The notes under the pieces: model-generated
Database searches by the model: none
The model's input: only the letters and a program-made list of their open reading frames with translations
Told to the model about the DNA's origin: nothing
Part shown: in pieces, positions 55,301-63,238 of the stretch
Layout: every line of letters begins with the position of its first letter
How positions within the stretch are numbered: position 1 is the first letter of the stretch
DNA from: Tetraselmis striata
Taxonomy: Eukaryota; Chlorophyta; Chlorodendrophyceae; Chlorodendrales; Chlorodendraceae
Direction of reading: 5' to 3'
DNA: 64,000 nt
Assembly (NCBI GenBank): GCA_006384855.1
Contig: VCJN01000374.1
Coordinates: forward strand, 62,001-126,000
Translations under genes and position numbers: made by a program

Positions 55301-55696
55301 CATGCGGACGCCCTCTCTCGGCGACCCGACTTGAAGGATGCGCTACAGAAGCTAGATCTGCTGAACAACTGGTCAGAAGACGAGGCTGACTGCGAAATAA
55401 ATTCAGTTTTATTTGCTATGGAGTCGCGACTACAGGCGGACAACAAGTTTAATGACGAAATCAAGACCGCATATGACTCCGACGAGTACCTGAAATCGCG
55501 GAAGGCTTTACCATCCTGGCTAGTACGTCACAGTAATGGTCTACTGTACGCCTACGGCTCACGACTTTACGTACCAAATGTGGCGGACCTGCGACAACGA
55601 GCACTGTACGAACTACATGACGCGCCTACTGCTGGACACCCAGGAGGACGACGACTACTGGCGCGTACTGTGGAACTGTACTGTAGCCCCGTATGA
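52346..55696 (+). CDS. pol: Gypsy Pol: Dam-like, Nudix-like, protease, RT, RNase H, integrase start
   Basis: It is expressed by -1 frameshift from gag; numbering here is from the in-frame Met at 52490. Residues 1-115: a Dam-type adenine-methyltransferase-like domain (YGPCDLDGACDNDG, IWLNAPYDRIEEFL in place of NPPY, AIIVVPKWSRKPWF). Residues 160-240: a Nudix-like fold (WFPEGKRG, TPETTAVRRLLEQTGY). Residues 318-420: aspartic protease with DSGAT at 335-339. Residues 515-700: RT with FSTLDLYKGYHQV, LPFGLTNAPAGFQ and VVYLDD (678-681). Residues 820-945: RNase H with YTDAS, TDHD and HADALS. The end carries the first two ligands (H, H) of the integrase HHCC finger. The frame then stops at TGA 55694-55696, where one more C in the run 55687-55690 would join it to the next frame. 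Confidence 0.9.
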   Translation, partial: LRRESAARGARQGEGLSPKTARETTEVQPSYPRTTLRPDFLHKDFSDWMVHRELFHEYTKKYGPCDLDGACDNDGLNSQVSGSFCCPTRPFQEQDLGEYRRIWLNAPYDRIEEFLGHYLRQKLLHPHLRAIIVVPKWSRKPWFRLLRNFRLVDELPAETSVFTCPTNDGIEGARQDVGPTRWATQIYADDGAGVRFLPQHLRTPPKPEWTHSKVLVTDGRRVLLTVEDSGLIWFPEGKRGDTDATPETTAVRRLLEQTGYRVQESNLRYLGTQRAGDNRCPVYLYRARRNTVPTKPPLNRALWTTWKKLLEARSTGYLETETVRYPLRYESFGEQIDEYVNRNVRLPGEDSTSRLCNVSSPSGTRLLTITGELRGRHCKILVDSGATENFASTEWVQLHQCPTVSGGKHRIKLANGSMSTSTKRLRSEVLTVGAFDYKLDAIVTDLEKFDIILGQPWLETVNPDIDWTAKIIKHRKTGQHIATAEQYTVPTTVYHLDAAKMAKELRKSRGEELFAVAVREVFDAVAELRTDQSTEWTEELKESLMEFADIIAEPTDLPPEREFDFEINLESDEPPKERTYRMSPAELQEVRSQLEELLAKGWIRPSKSNYGAPILFVRKKDGTLRMCVDYRKLNDLTKKDRTPLPRIDELLDSLHGATIFSTLDLYKGYHQVRIKPEDIHKTAFRTHYGLYEYCVLPFGLTNAPAGFQTMMNRVLSPYLGKFCVVYLDDVLIYSKTAKEHLEHIRLVLRELQRHHLHIKLSKCSFGGTSVEFLGHIVEAGQIKMDPRKVEAVQQWPVPKTVKDVRGFLGLAGYYRKFIHNFAAIAAPLHDLTKNQPEFVWTPRADAAFRALKDAMVRAPVLSIPDTSADARYTLYTDASGFAVGAVLLQDQGSGLRPVAYHARKMNKHEVHYPVHEQELLAVRDALIKFRCYLDGAAGFTVITDHDTLRHFFRQRDLSTRQVRWLQVFAPYQRHMDIVYKRGAANHADALSRRPDLKDALQKLDLLNNWSEDEADCEINSVLFAMESRLQADNKFNDEIKTAYDSDEYLKSRKALPSWLVRHSNGLLYAYGSRLYVPNVADLRQRALYELHDAPTAGHPGGRRLLARTVELYCSPV

Positions 55697-56934
55697 AACA
55701 GACTGTCACTAACTACGTGCGACGCTGCCCTACCTGTCAACGTACTAAGGCGGCCCGGCATAAGCCATACGGCTTACTTCAGCCCCATGACGTACCGTCA
55801 CGACCATTTGAGGTAATATCCCTGGATTTAATCACAGATCTTCCGGAGTGCCAGGGGTATGACTCAGTAGTGATTTTCGTATGTCTACTGTCAAAGCGAG
55901 TAATTGTTGAGCCAACTACGAAGACAGTTACTGCTGAAGGCCTGGCGGAGATTATGCATCGCTCAGTTTTTCGTCATTTCGGCCTACCGGCTAAACTCAT
56001 CTCTGACCGAGACCCCAGATTTATGTCGGAATTCTGGCAAAATATGTTCAAGACCATGGGTACTAAGCTGAACATCTCTACAGCTTTTCATCCAGCAACC
56101 GATGGCCAGACGGAACGCACTAACCAAACTTGGGAGCAAGTGCTACGCTGCTACGTGCACCCCCTGCACGATGATTGGGTCAACCACCTCACCAACGTGG
56201 AGTTTGCGATCAACGCTGCTCAGTCGACTTCGACTACTATGTCCCCTTTCAAGGCGACTTTGGGATTCGAGCCGACTACACCTGCTACTACTCAACTCGC
56301 AACCGAGCCGACTCGAGCTCTTCCGGAACACGTCAAGTATGTACAGGAGCTTCATCGCTTCGCGCATGATTGCGTACTGGAGGCTCAAACTCGTATGCAG
56401 ACTGCAGCTAATCGTAAACGACTACCCGTACCATTCAAGACCGGCGACAGAGTTAAGCTGAAAGCGTCTCATCTGAAGTTTATTCAGCAACCCTGTGCTA
56501 AGCTACGCGATCGCTACGTGGGCCCCTTCGTCATTACAGAGCAGATCTCACCAGTTGCTTTCCGATTGCAACTACCTGCGGGCGTACGAGTCCACGACGT
56601 GGTGCACGCGAGTATGCTGGAAAAGTGGTATGACGACCCTGACCAACCGGCGAAGTCTGAACGAGTACCGATTGTCCACGACGCAAACCGATTCCATGTT
56701 CAGGACATACTCGATGTTGCCTTCAACAACAATGGCACTGGACTACTGTTTCGAGTACGATGGGCGTTCCCGTACAACGTACCAAGCGAAGACACCTGGG
56801 AGCCCCTACGCGGAGTCAAGCACCTGGACATTTTCCGGTCGTTCTTACTGTCTAAACCATACCGACAGTTTACTGAGAGCCCAGACTTCATTCGGTTCCG
56901 GAATCGTTACCCAAGCCGAGTACCTTCCGCCTGA
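55693..56934 (+). CDS. Gypsy integrase core and chromodomain (continuation of pol)
   Basis: The 413-codon frame starts in the integrase finger (CPTCQ supplies the two Cys of HHCC). The DDE core has D45 (ISLDLITDL), D105 (SDRDPRF) and E141 (DGQTERTNQ), with the classical 35 residues between the second Asp and the Glu. Residues 245-325 form the SH3-like C-terminal part (GDRVKLKASHLKF, KLRDRYVGPFVI). Residues 330-395 form a chromodomain (FRVRWAFPYNVPSEDTWEPL), which directs integration to chromatin in chromoviruses. The ATG overlaps the stop of the previous frame as ATGA and is not a real start; the two frames should be one protein. Confidence 0.9.
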   Translation: MKQTVTNYVRRCPTCQRTKAARHKPYGLLQPHDVPSRPFEVISLDLITDLPECQGYDSVVIFVCLLSKRVIVEPTTKTVTAEGLAEIMHRSVFRHFGLPAKLISDRDPRFMSEFWQNMFKTMGTKLNISTAFHPATDGQTERTNQTWEQVLRCYVHPLHDDWVNHLTNVEFAINAAQSTSTTMSPFKATLGFEPTTPATTQLATEPTRALPEHVKYVQELHRFAHDCVLEAQTRMQTAANRKRLPVPFKTGDRVKLKASHLKFIQQPCAKLRDRYVGPFVITEQISPVAFRLQLPAGVRVHDVVHASMLEKWYDDPDQPAKSERVPIVHDANRFHVQDILDVAFNNNGTGLLFRVRWAFPYNVPSEDTWEPLRGVKHLDIFRSFLLSKPYRQFTESPDFIRFRNRYPSRVPSA

Positions 56935-57006
56935 ACTTCAAAATCAAGACCAAGACTTTAGTTTCCTGTAGTCCTGTGACACCTGCACAGCGAGGACGCT
57001 TGTGCT

Positions 57007-57020
57007 TAAGGGGGAGAGAG
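57007..57020 (+). promoter_or_regulatory. Gypsy polypurine tract
   Basis: TAAGGGGGAGAGAG directly precedes the 3' LTR and is the expected plus-strand primer. Confidence 0.85.
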
Positions 57021-57432
57021 TGTTATACTCCATTTCCCTATAGCCATAATGTTCTGCTATACTAGCAGGTATAACCCCCGCAAAGGTAGTACGACTACGC
57101 ATCCGCGGAGTCGCTGTACATATTAGTATTGCGGGCGTAAATACTAGTAGTATAAGGCCGAAGACTGTTCTGGAATTCTCTAGAGTTCTCTGACTCAAGC
57201 CTTACGTGGCTAACACAGCACGGGTATCCCATGACACCCGGCTAACATAGCACAGGTATGACTATGACCTCGGCGGGTATAAATACCGCCTCGGACTAGT
57301 CTACTAGGCAGAATTCAGAGACAGAACTATAACCCAGGAACCCCTGTAACCAGAAGAGATTGGCCATACTTTCTAAATCCTTCCGCTGCATCCTAAAGGG
57401 CCTAAAGAACAGGCTTAAGCTAGAGCCTAACA
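57021..57432 (+). repeat. Gypsy 3' LTR
   Basis: Same length as the 5' LTR and identical by eye. TATAAATA lies at 57278-57285, again 257 bases in. It is followed by the target duplication GTTTG. Confidence 0.95.
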
Positions 57433-57437
57433 GTTTG

Positions 57438-59044
57438 TTTGCGACTACGAGCGTGGGCAATCGGAAGGCGCGCCAACCAAACGAAAGCGGAAGATGTCTT
57501 GAGAGGTAGAAGGGTCTCGCGCCGAGAGGTTTAAGAACCTCGATCAAGGCGCAAACGCAGACAAACGGACGTAGATGGGCGATGTGGACGGCGTAAACGT
57601 TGGCCTGAAATAGGCCGGACGTGTCGCGAAACCAAAGCGCCGTTCCTCAACGGCGCCATGCATGCCATGCAATTGCCACGCGCACATGAATTGCAAGGGC
57701 GCACGGCATTAATTGGAATTGTAAGCCAGCAGCATGAGCGGGCAGGTTGGCGACGAGTGCCCAGCACAGCGGCACAAATAGGGCGAGTACGAGTTGGCAG
57801 TTAAGAGCCAAGGTGCTAGAGCTGCCCCATGGCGGGCAGCTGCGGGTTGTTGTGGTCCTTGTGACGCACGACGACGCTACAGTAAGATGCGTCGGAGACC
57901 CGCCGGAACGAGCCGCGTAGACGCCTCCCACTGCGACCAGAGCAGACGTTGCTGCGGCACGGTTAGGGCGAGGGCAACGAGCCCTCTCAAAACACAGGCG
58001 CATGAGCGGCGCTCCATCCCCATACCGGACCAATTACGCGGGTAGTTACGGAAGACCACAACGCGTAACGACCGTCGATGGCACAACGCCCTGCTGCGAG
58101 GACACAAGGGCCGGGTTGAAGTGTCTTGCAGGACGGCTAGCAGCCGTCCCGACGACACGGACGTCCTCCTCCGCAGTCCGCACCGATTTGTTGCGGTAGG
58201 CGTAGTTGTCGTCGTGGACAAATGTGGCGAGCAACCGCCATGGTGCCGAGCGCGTCCACCTCACCTAATAACCTCAAGAGTTGAACACTGCAAGAGGGTG
58301 CTCCACCGCGGGCCCCACGAAGGCATGTAGTGCGACTCGGCTCGGATGAGGTGTTAGCCCCCCTAATGGGGACCCCCTAGCTTTAGTTCCTTACCGTGCG
58401 CATCGCCACCCAAAAACGTCCCATCTGCAAATCCATGGCAATAGTAACGAAAAACGACTTCGGGCGCACGAGTTGGGAAAACCACATTACCGAGGGGTTG
58501 TCTATCGATGCTGATGATGTGACGCATGTGCGGGGCACGACGACTCAATCCGGGAAAAGGAACCTACATGCGGACTTTATCAGCCTCTGCGACCCTCCCG
58601 CGCACAAGCACGCAAAGCTGCTGCCGAAGGCAGCGAGTTTGAAGATGGTATGCGAACTGTTGGTGGTTGTAGTCCTTATAAGTAGCACCCCGACCGGGGC
58701 CGCAGGGGAAGGCTTGCGTGGCGGCCATGTTATTCTTGACCGCGTTGGTGTTGTGCGTGACGATCCCGCCCGCCTTCTTTTGATCTTGCTTCAGCAGGCC
58801 CACAAATCCGTGGAGCTCTGGCGAGGCGGCGGTGCCGCACCGGAGCAGCGACGGGAGTGCACCTTCTCCTTTGCGCCAGCTTGACACCTTGCACGCCCTC
58901 CCACCCTCCGTTTTTCTCATTGCGGATTGCATGGCGCCGTTGGCACATTTTCCTACCAAAATGTAAGCAGCGAGTCGCTTCATTGGCAAATTATGCGGCC
59001 CCTCCCTGCTTGGATCCATTCTTCCGTACCCCTCCTATTCATGT
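57438..59044. other. Region between the Gypsy and Copia elements, no gene recognised
   Basis: Several minus-strand frames look partly coding without a known domain: 58264-58046 (FVHDDNYAYRNKSVRTAEED), 58548-58363 (APEVVFRYYCHGFADGTFLG) and 59019-58564 (GGIVTHNTNAVKNNMAATQA). On the plus strand, 58396-58884 is open. They may be further debris of a minus-strand retroelement, but I cannot place them. Confidence 0.35.
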
Positions 59045-59472
59045 TGTTGGGACAGTACCTCGTACAGTCCTGTGGTGTGGTCCTCGGCCCGGTTCAGACG
59101 GGTATTCAAGCTCTACAATATCGGATGATGACATCCAAGTCCGATCGGCACCCTTTTCGAGCTTGATATCTCAATATGGTTTCGGAGCTTAGGTGGCGAG
59201 CCTGTATGACAACAAACCCGGGTTCGACTCCCGCTTGAAGCATTTCAAGATTTCATGGGTTCCCCTTCTTCCGCTATATCCGGTGTAAGACCGATTCGCA
59301 GCTTCAGGTGACGCGATCATCAAATCCCAGAAATTCTCCTGCATCAAGGCTCAAGCGCGGATGTTTCCGGCTTCTATGGCTCAGGTCCTAGGATCTCTAC
59401 CCAGACTTCCCTGTCCTCCCTCTCTTCGGAACCGGGAGGGGTGTTGGGACAGTACCTCGTACAGTCATGTGG
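59045..59472. repeat. 31-bp direct repeat pair, 397 bp apart, possible LTR ends
   Basis: TGTTGGGACAGTACCTCGTA followed by CAGTC(C/A)TGTGG occurs at 59045-59075 and 59442-59472 with one mismatch. It begins with TG and, in reverse, ends in CA, as LTRs do. It lies just past the end of the Copia RNase H, but no matching copy is seen on the gag side. Confidence 0.4.
59174..59237 (+). repeat. tRNA-like sequence without anticodon arm
   Basis: GTTTCGG can pair with TTGAAGC (with wobbles) as an acceptor stem. GCTT-AGGTGGC-GAGC makes a D arm with the A14/G18G19 pattern. CGGG-TTCGACT-CCCG makes a T arm with a good B box. Between D and T arms only 16 bases remain, too few for an anticodon arm. It is best read as tRNA-derived SINE debris. 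Confidence 0.35.
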
Positions 59473-59890
59473 AGTACCGCGGACGCAGGACTGATGGCGG
59501 CAGAGGCGCAACGCAAGGCTCCCGGATGACCCCATCAGGAAAGCGCGGAAATGAAGAAAGGTAGTCAGCGACAGCGCTTTAGCGAAGAAGTCGGCCAGGT
59601 GGGCCGGGGTAGGCGTGTAGTGCATGTTGATGATGCCGTCTTGGTAGAGTTGGACCGCATACTGAAACTGGAGGTCAATGTGGCGTTCCGCGCATGTAAT
59701 TATACCATGTTGCACCTGAACCATGCATGCGCGGTTGTCCCCGCATACTTGCACCGGGGCAGCAGTGGGGTGGCTGAGCTTGGCGCAGAAGAACGTGAAT
59801 AACCGCCAGACATGTGCAGACCCCGCAGAGCGCCACGACGAACTCCGCTGCGGCAGTAAACATGGCCACGCTGCCTCCGAACGTGCGCAC
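59374..59890 (-). pseudogene. Copia RNase H remnant
   Basis: Frame 59890-59675 gives SVAMFTAAAEFVVALCGVCT (the start of Copia RNase H, with A-E-F for the usual A-E-Y). Frame 59754-59374 continues CGDNRACMVQVQHGI, AERHIDLQFQYAVQLYQDGI and YTPTPAHLADFFAKALSLTT, the R-H-I-D ... Q-x-A-D-x-x-T/A-K-x-L end of Copia polyproteins. The last 40 residues read into the 31-bp repeat and are not part of the domain. Confidence 0.7.
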
Positions 59891-60598
59891 GGTAGGTGAT
59901 TGGAGTGTTATGAAAGTTGGTATTCAGCGTACAGGGCAGGCGGCGAGGCTTTCTCTCCGTCATGTGAAAGGTAGTCAGAATGTCAATGATGCAGGTTTCC
60001 CGATGAAGATGGATCACGCCGTCCGGTGCGGAGCCGATGAAGTCGAAGTCACGTAGAAAGGAAGAAAAGCACAGAAACCATGCCTTGGGTGCCTGCGGCA
60101 GATCGTAGAGTGCCTCAACGGGGTTCCAAGCCCGGTCCTTATGGCGACAGCCGGGGGAGAGGTAGTCATAGGTATCTGCATTTCGGTCGGCGTTGAGGAA
60201 AACACATCGGACGTCGAACTGGTAGAGCTCCGAGGTGAGTTGAACCGTGATAGCAACGGTGGTGCGCAAGGCGACGAAGTGAACGACTGGGGCATAGGTC
60301 TTGGCGTCATTATAGGTCTCGCCGGTGGTGAGTATATTGCCGCGGACGATCACGCCGGCCTCGCGCCTGATGGTGTTGCCATCTTTGTGCTGCGCCGTGA
60401 AGGCCCACGCCATCTGTTGGATGACCGCGGACTCGTTGTTGCGTCGAAACTCAGGGACGTTGACCCAGACGAAAAGTGCCATCGTGGTGATAGAGTTGAT
60501 CTCATGGTTCATGGACGTCTTCCAATCATCCGGGCGAGTGTTGCAGATGTCCTCCTGATAGCTGCGCGGCGCCGTGGACACGCGGACAGTGGGTGCCG
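59891..60598 (-). pseudogene. Copia reverse transcriptase, catalytic box lost
   Basis: The frame gives PRSYQEDICNTRPDDWKTSM, then RREAGVIVRGNILTTGETYN, AKTYAPVVHFVALRTTVAIT and LTSELYQFDVRCVFLNADRN, the standard Copia RT start (motif A equivalent QFDVRCVFLNA). LYDLPQAPKAWF follows for the usual LYGLKQAPRAWY. It then jumps from GVIHLHRETCI to LTTFHMTERKP, so the stretch holding the YVDD box has been deleted. The lesion makes the enzyme inactive. Confidence 0.75.
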
Positions 60599-60599
60599 G

Positions 60600-60895
60600 T
60601 TAGGCGAGGGCTGTCAGCCGCGCTGAGTGGGGGCGCACAACCGCCGCGATCGCGGATGCCACCAGTGTTGGGTGGAAGTCGCTGAGGTCGACATAATGGG
60701 AAGGTAGTTGCGCATGTTTGCTGGTGTGAGGAGCCGACAGTGCCGTGGCGTCCCCCTCCTGATGGCGCGGAGGGTGCTGCTTGTTGTGATGTGGAGGTGG
60801 GGGGCCCTCCTGCGCCGAAGCAAGCGCCGCCGATGGCAGCATGGGTGGCGGTGCGTGGGGCCCGTCCTGCTGGCCCGAGGGTTGAAATTCGTCCA
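60600..60895 (-). pseudogene. Linker between methyltransferase-like and RT domains
   Basis: It is in the RT frame (61124-60600) and Pro/His-rich (AFQFSNADYMMDEFQPSGQQ, then PPPHHNKQHPP). It ends at TAA 60600-60602, after which the RT frame continues directly. The methyltransferase frame and this frame are joined by a one-base shift near 60920. Confidence 0.5.
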
Positions 60896-61840
60896 TCATG
60901 TAGTCAGCGTTGGAGAACTGAAAGGCATAGGGAGAGGCGAGGTCGTGCACCCGGCAACCGGGTTGTAGATGTTGTAGCCACTGAAGGGGCCGGGGTCGGC
61001 GAGCTTGATGGCGGCGACGTTGTTGACGCAGTTCCGGTTGTCCTGCGGTTGAGTGATAATGGTCCACAGAAGGGTGTTGCGGTGAGTCGCCGAGTCGCAG
61101 GACGCCGCGCGCACGATGTTGCATGCGCCAAGTGAGGAGAGTACTTCATGTAAGGCCAGCGCGTCTGGGAAAGTCTGCACAATATAGCGCACTGGTGTGG
61201 GCTGAGAAGACAGGTAGAAGCGGATGAAGTTGATGTTGGAGGAGAAGGCACGAGAGCGATGGTCCTGCCAGTCAAGGCGTGAGCCCGTGCGTGACCATGG
61301 TTGACACTGTGTGCTTGACATGACGAGGGTGAACGGGCGCAGCCGCTCCAGCTCCGTGATGGTGATGTCGTTGATGTTCATGGGGGTCCCGTCATGACAG
61401 TCCTGAAATGCTGATGGAGGCAGGCGGCCCGGGTATTCGCTGTTGATGACATGTACGTGATGTGGCCACATAGTGCGAGCCCCCGTTGATGGGTCGGCGC
61501 CGATGAACGCGTGGATGGAGAAGCCGTATTCCACCACAGTCTCCACCTCAAATGCCGGTGGGCCATGGCAGGGCGAGAAGAGATGCTCGATTACCAAAGA
61601 AGAGCTTGGCATATGGAGGAGTGGGGCAGCGGTGAGTATCGGGAGCGGCGGTGGCAGGTCTCCACGTAGGGCGCCCTGCCCCGTATGAACATCGTGGGCC
61701 GCCAGTGCCGCTGAGGTTGGGAATGCGGGTGAAGCGAGGCAGAGAGGTTGAATTGGGGTGGGAATGGGTTGAGAGCGGAAGTGGCGGGCACGCGATGGGT
61801 GTGAGAACGGGAACTGGAAGTTGTCGTCAGAGTTGGAGTA
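60896..61840 (-). pseudogene. C5-cytosine methyltransferase-like domain within the Copia element
   Basis: In the frame that continues gag, with residues numbered from the Met at 61612: 8-20 IEHLFSPCHGPPA (motif I region, for LFSGxGG), 37-45 IGADPSTGA (motif II/III), 83-110 ITITELERLRPFTLVMSS and then TQCQPWSRTG (motif IV; Cys103 is the catalytic position of PCQPFS), 116-133 WQDHRSRAFSSNINFI, 143-152 YIVQTFPDAL (motif VI, where ENV reads QTF) and 169-183 AASCDSATHRNTLLW. Such enzymes transfer methyl groups to carbon 5 of cytosine. The loss of the motif VI Glu and of Pro before Cys suggest that this copy is inactive. No target-recognition domain is evident. Confidence 0.75.
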
Positions 61841-61918
61841 GGGGACGTGCCAGGATTCATGTAATTCATCGTCTTCGTCGTCCTCGCTCTCCCCCTCCTG
61901 CGCTCCGGTGGCTGCCCC

Positions 61919-63238
61919 TCATGGGCCGGTGGTGGTGCAGGTGAGCATGACGGGCAGGCCGCTGTGGTGTGGTGCCAACGAGGACACACTCATTACCGGG
62001 TAGGCCTCCTGGCCTCCTGTCGGCTGCTGGTCGGAGTCGTTGTTGGCCGGGTGATGTCCGTGGTGGTGATGTCCGGCCGGGGAGACGAAGCCGAATGGCT
62101 GGTGATGGCGCTGCATGTCGTCGTTGTCGCTCTGGGTGGACCAATATTGCAGCCGCTGGGGCCTGTTTGGATGGTTGTAGTCGTTGCGCAGGTTGTGGGT
62201 GTAGTTGTTGTTGACGTGACGCTCCGCAGGCGCGCGCTTACAGTTACCATAGATAGGGTTGTTCATGGTGCTGGGTGGGGCGGTGTCACCCAGGAGACGC
62301 AGGCCGTTGGCATGGCGCCTGGCCAAACACTGCTGCTGAGCATGGCATGGACGGTCACACCTGATGCAGACGATGTTGGGCCTGGTGGCATATAGTTGGT
62401 CCATGGGGTCACAGGAATTGAGGGTTGGCGTGCGGGAACGGGCGCGCTGCTGACGCTGACGCGTGCGCGCCTCTATGTTCTGTCCGGCACTTATGATGGT
62501 TGCCAGCCTTTTGTTGACATTGGTTGCCGAGATGGTGGCGTCGACAATGTGATCGTATGTTGGGTGAAGTCCTGGGATGAGGTAGTTGATGGCCACGTAC
62601 TCGAATGTCCACTGACCATGTGCCTTGCGCAACAAATGCCAGAGGTTCCGGCAGCGGCGAACGTACACCTGGACCGGCTCATTCGGGAGCTGGCCTGCTG
62701 TGATTTCTTCCTCCAAGCGCTTGCGCTCCTCTATGGCAGACCCCTGGAGTTCAATAAATAGGGCCGTCCAGGCCGCATATACACACTTCCTGGAGTCCAT
62801 GTTGATGCTGTCGACGATGGCCAGTGCCATGGGATAATTCGCTGTCGCGTGGCGCAGGGCTGCCAGAAGAGTGAGCTGCTCCTGGTGGGTGCTTTTGCCC
62901 TTGGTGGTGTCCAGGTAGCCGGCGCTGCCGAGGGAGATCTTGATGGCCTGAGCATTATCACGCGTAGAGATGTTCCGGTCCCTCACGGGGACCGTCGCGA
63001 GGTCGAGTGTCGGCTTCACTGCAGACGGCTTGATCCATTGGATGTCACTGGAGTCACTGTCTGACGCACCGTGTGGGCTGAAAGCGCCTTCAGAACTGGT
63101 ATCACTGTCACTAAAGTCAGGCGGCGGTGGGTCGCTACCAGGGTCCTTCTTGACCGCACTCCTCCCAGCTAGATTAGGCAGAGGGGTGCTCATCATGCCG
63201 GTGGTGATGATGGTAGACATGGTGGAAGGATGGCGCAC
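61919..63238 (-). CDS. gag: Copia Gag with zinc knuckle
   Basis: The 439-residue product forms the particle shell. It has a disordered, acidic start (residues 35-65, Asp/Ser-rich), a helical core typical of Copia gag (AWTALFIELQGSAIEERKRL, VQVYVRRCRNLWHLLRKAHG, VAINYLIPGLHPTYDHIVDA) and a CCHC knuckle C291-x2-C294-x4-H299-x4-C304. The end is His/Asn-rich. It stops at TGA 61919-61921, and the same frame then stays open for more than 300 codons through the methyltransferase-like domain, so either readthrough or a point mutation separates them. Confidence 0.8.
   Translation of the reverse strand: MRHPSTMSTIITTGMMSTPLPNLAGRSAVKKDPGSDPPPPDFSDSDTSSEGAFSPHGASDSDSSDIQWIKPSAVKPTLDLATVPVRDRNISTRDNAQAIKISLGSAGYLDTTKGKSTHQEQLTLLAALRHATANYPMALAIVDSINMDSRKCVYAAWTALFIELQGSAIEERKRLEEEITAGQLPNEPVQVYVRRCRNLWHLLRKAHGQWTFEYVAINYLIPGLHPTYDHIVDATISATNVNKRLATIISAGQNIEARTRQRQQRARSRTPTLNSCDPMDQLYATRPNIVCIRCDRPCHAQQQCLARRHANGLRLLGDTAPPSTMNNPIYGNCKRAPAERHVNNNYTHNLRNDYNHPNRPQRLQYWSTQSDNDDMQRHHQPFGFVSPAGHHHHGHHPANNDSDQQPTGGQEAYPVMSVSSLAPHHSGLPVMLTCTTTGP

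Larger units (their letters stand above)
50738..57432 (+). mobile_element. Chromodomain Gypsy (Ty3-type) LTR retrotransposon, recent insertion
   Basis: Two 412-bp LTRs (50738-51149, 57021-57432), each TG...CA, appear identical by eye over their full length. They are flanked by the 5-bp duplication GTTTG (50733-50737, 57433-57437). The order is primer-binding site, gag, frameshift signal, Pol with methyltransferase-like and Nudix-like N-terminal domains, protease, RT, RNase H, integrase, chromodomain, and polypurine tract. A one-base break in the integrase zinc-binding region is the only lesion found. Confidence 0.95.
59374..63238 (-). mobile_element. Decayed Copia-type retrotransposon with cytosine-methyltransferase-like domain
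   Basis: On the minus strand the order is gag (63238-61919), C5-methyltransferase-like domain (61840-60896), linker, Copia reverse transcriptase (60581-59900) and RNase H (59880-59540). No protease or integrase motif is found between gag and the methyltransferase-like part. No LTR pair is recognised. Lesions include a TGA after gag, a frame change near 60920, TAA at 60600, a deletion that removes the RT YxDD box, and a frame change in RNase H. Confidence 0.75.

Noticed and set aside
55693..55695. Second programmed frameshift in the Gypsy pol
   Set aside because: There is no slippery heptamer, and the break falls inside a zinc-finger domain next to a C run; an indel explains it better.
59174..59237. 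Functional tRNA gene
   Set aside because: D and T arms are good, but only 16 bases lie between them, so an anticodon arm cannot form; kept only as a tRNA-like repeat.
59374..63238. Methyltransferase as a host DNMT gene
   Set aside because: It shares its frame with a Copia gag upstream and is joined by a one-base shift to a Copia RT downstream, lacks regulatory and target-recognition domains, and has lost key motif residues.
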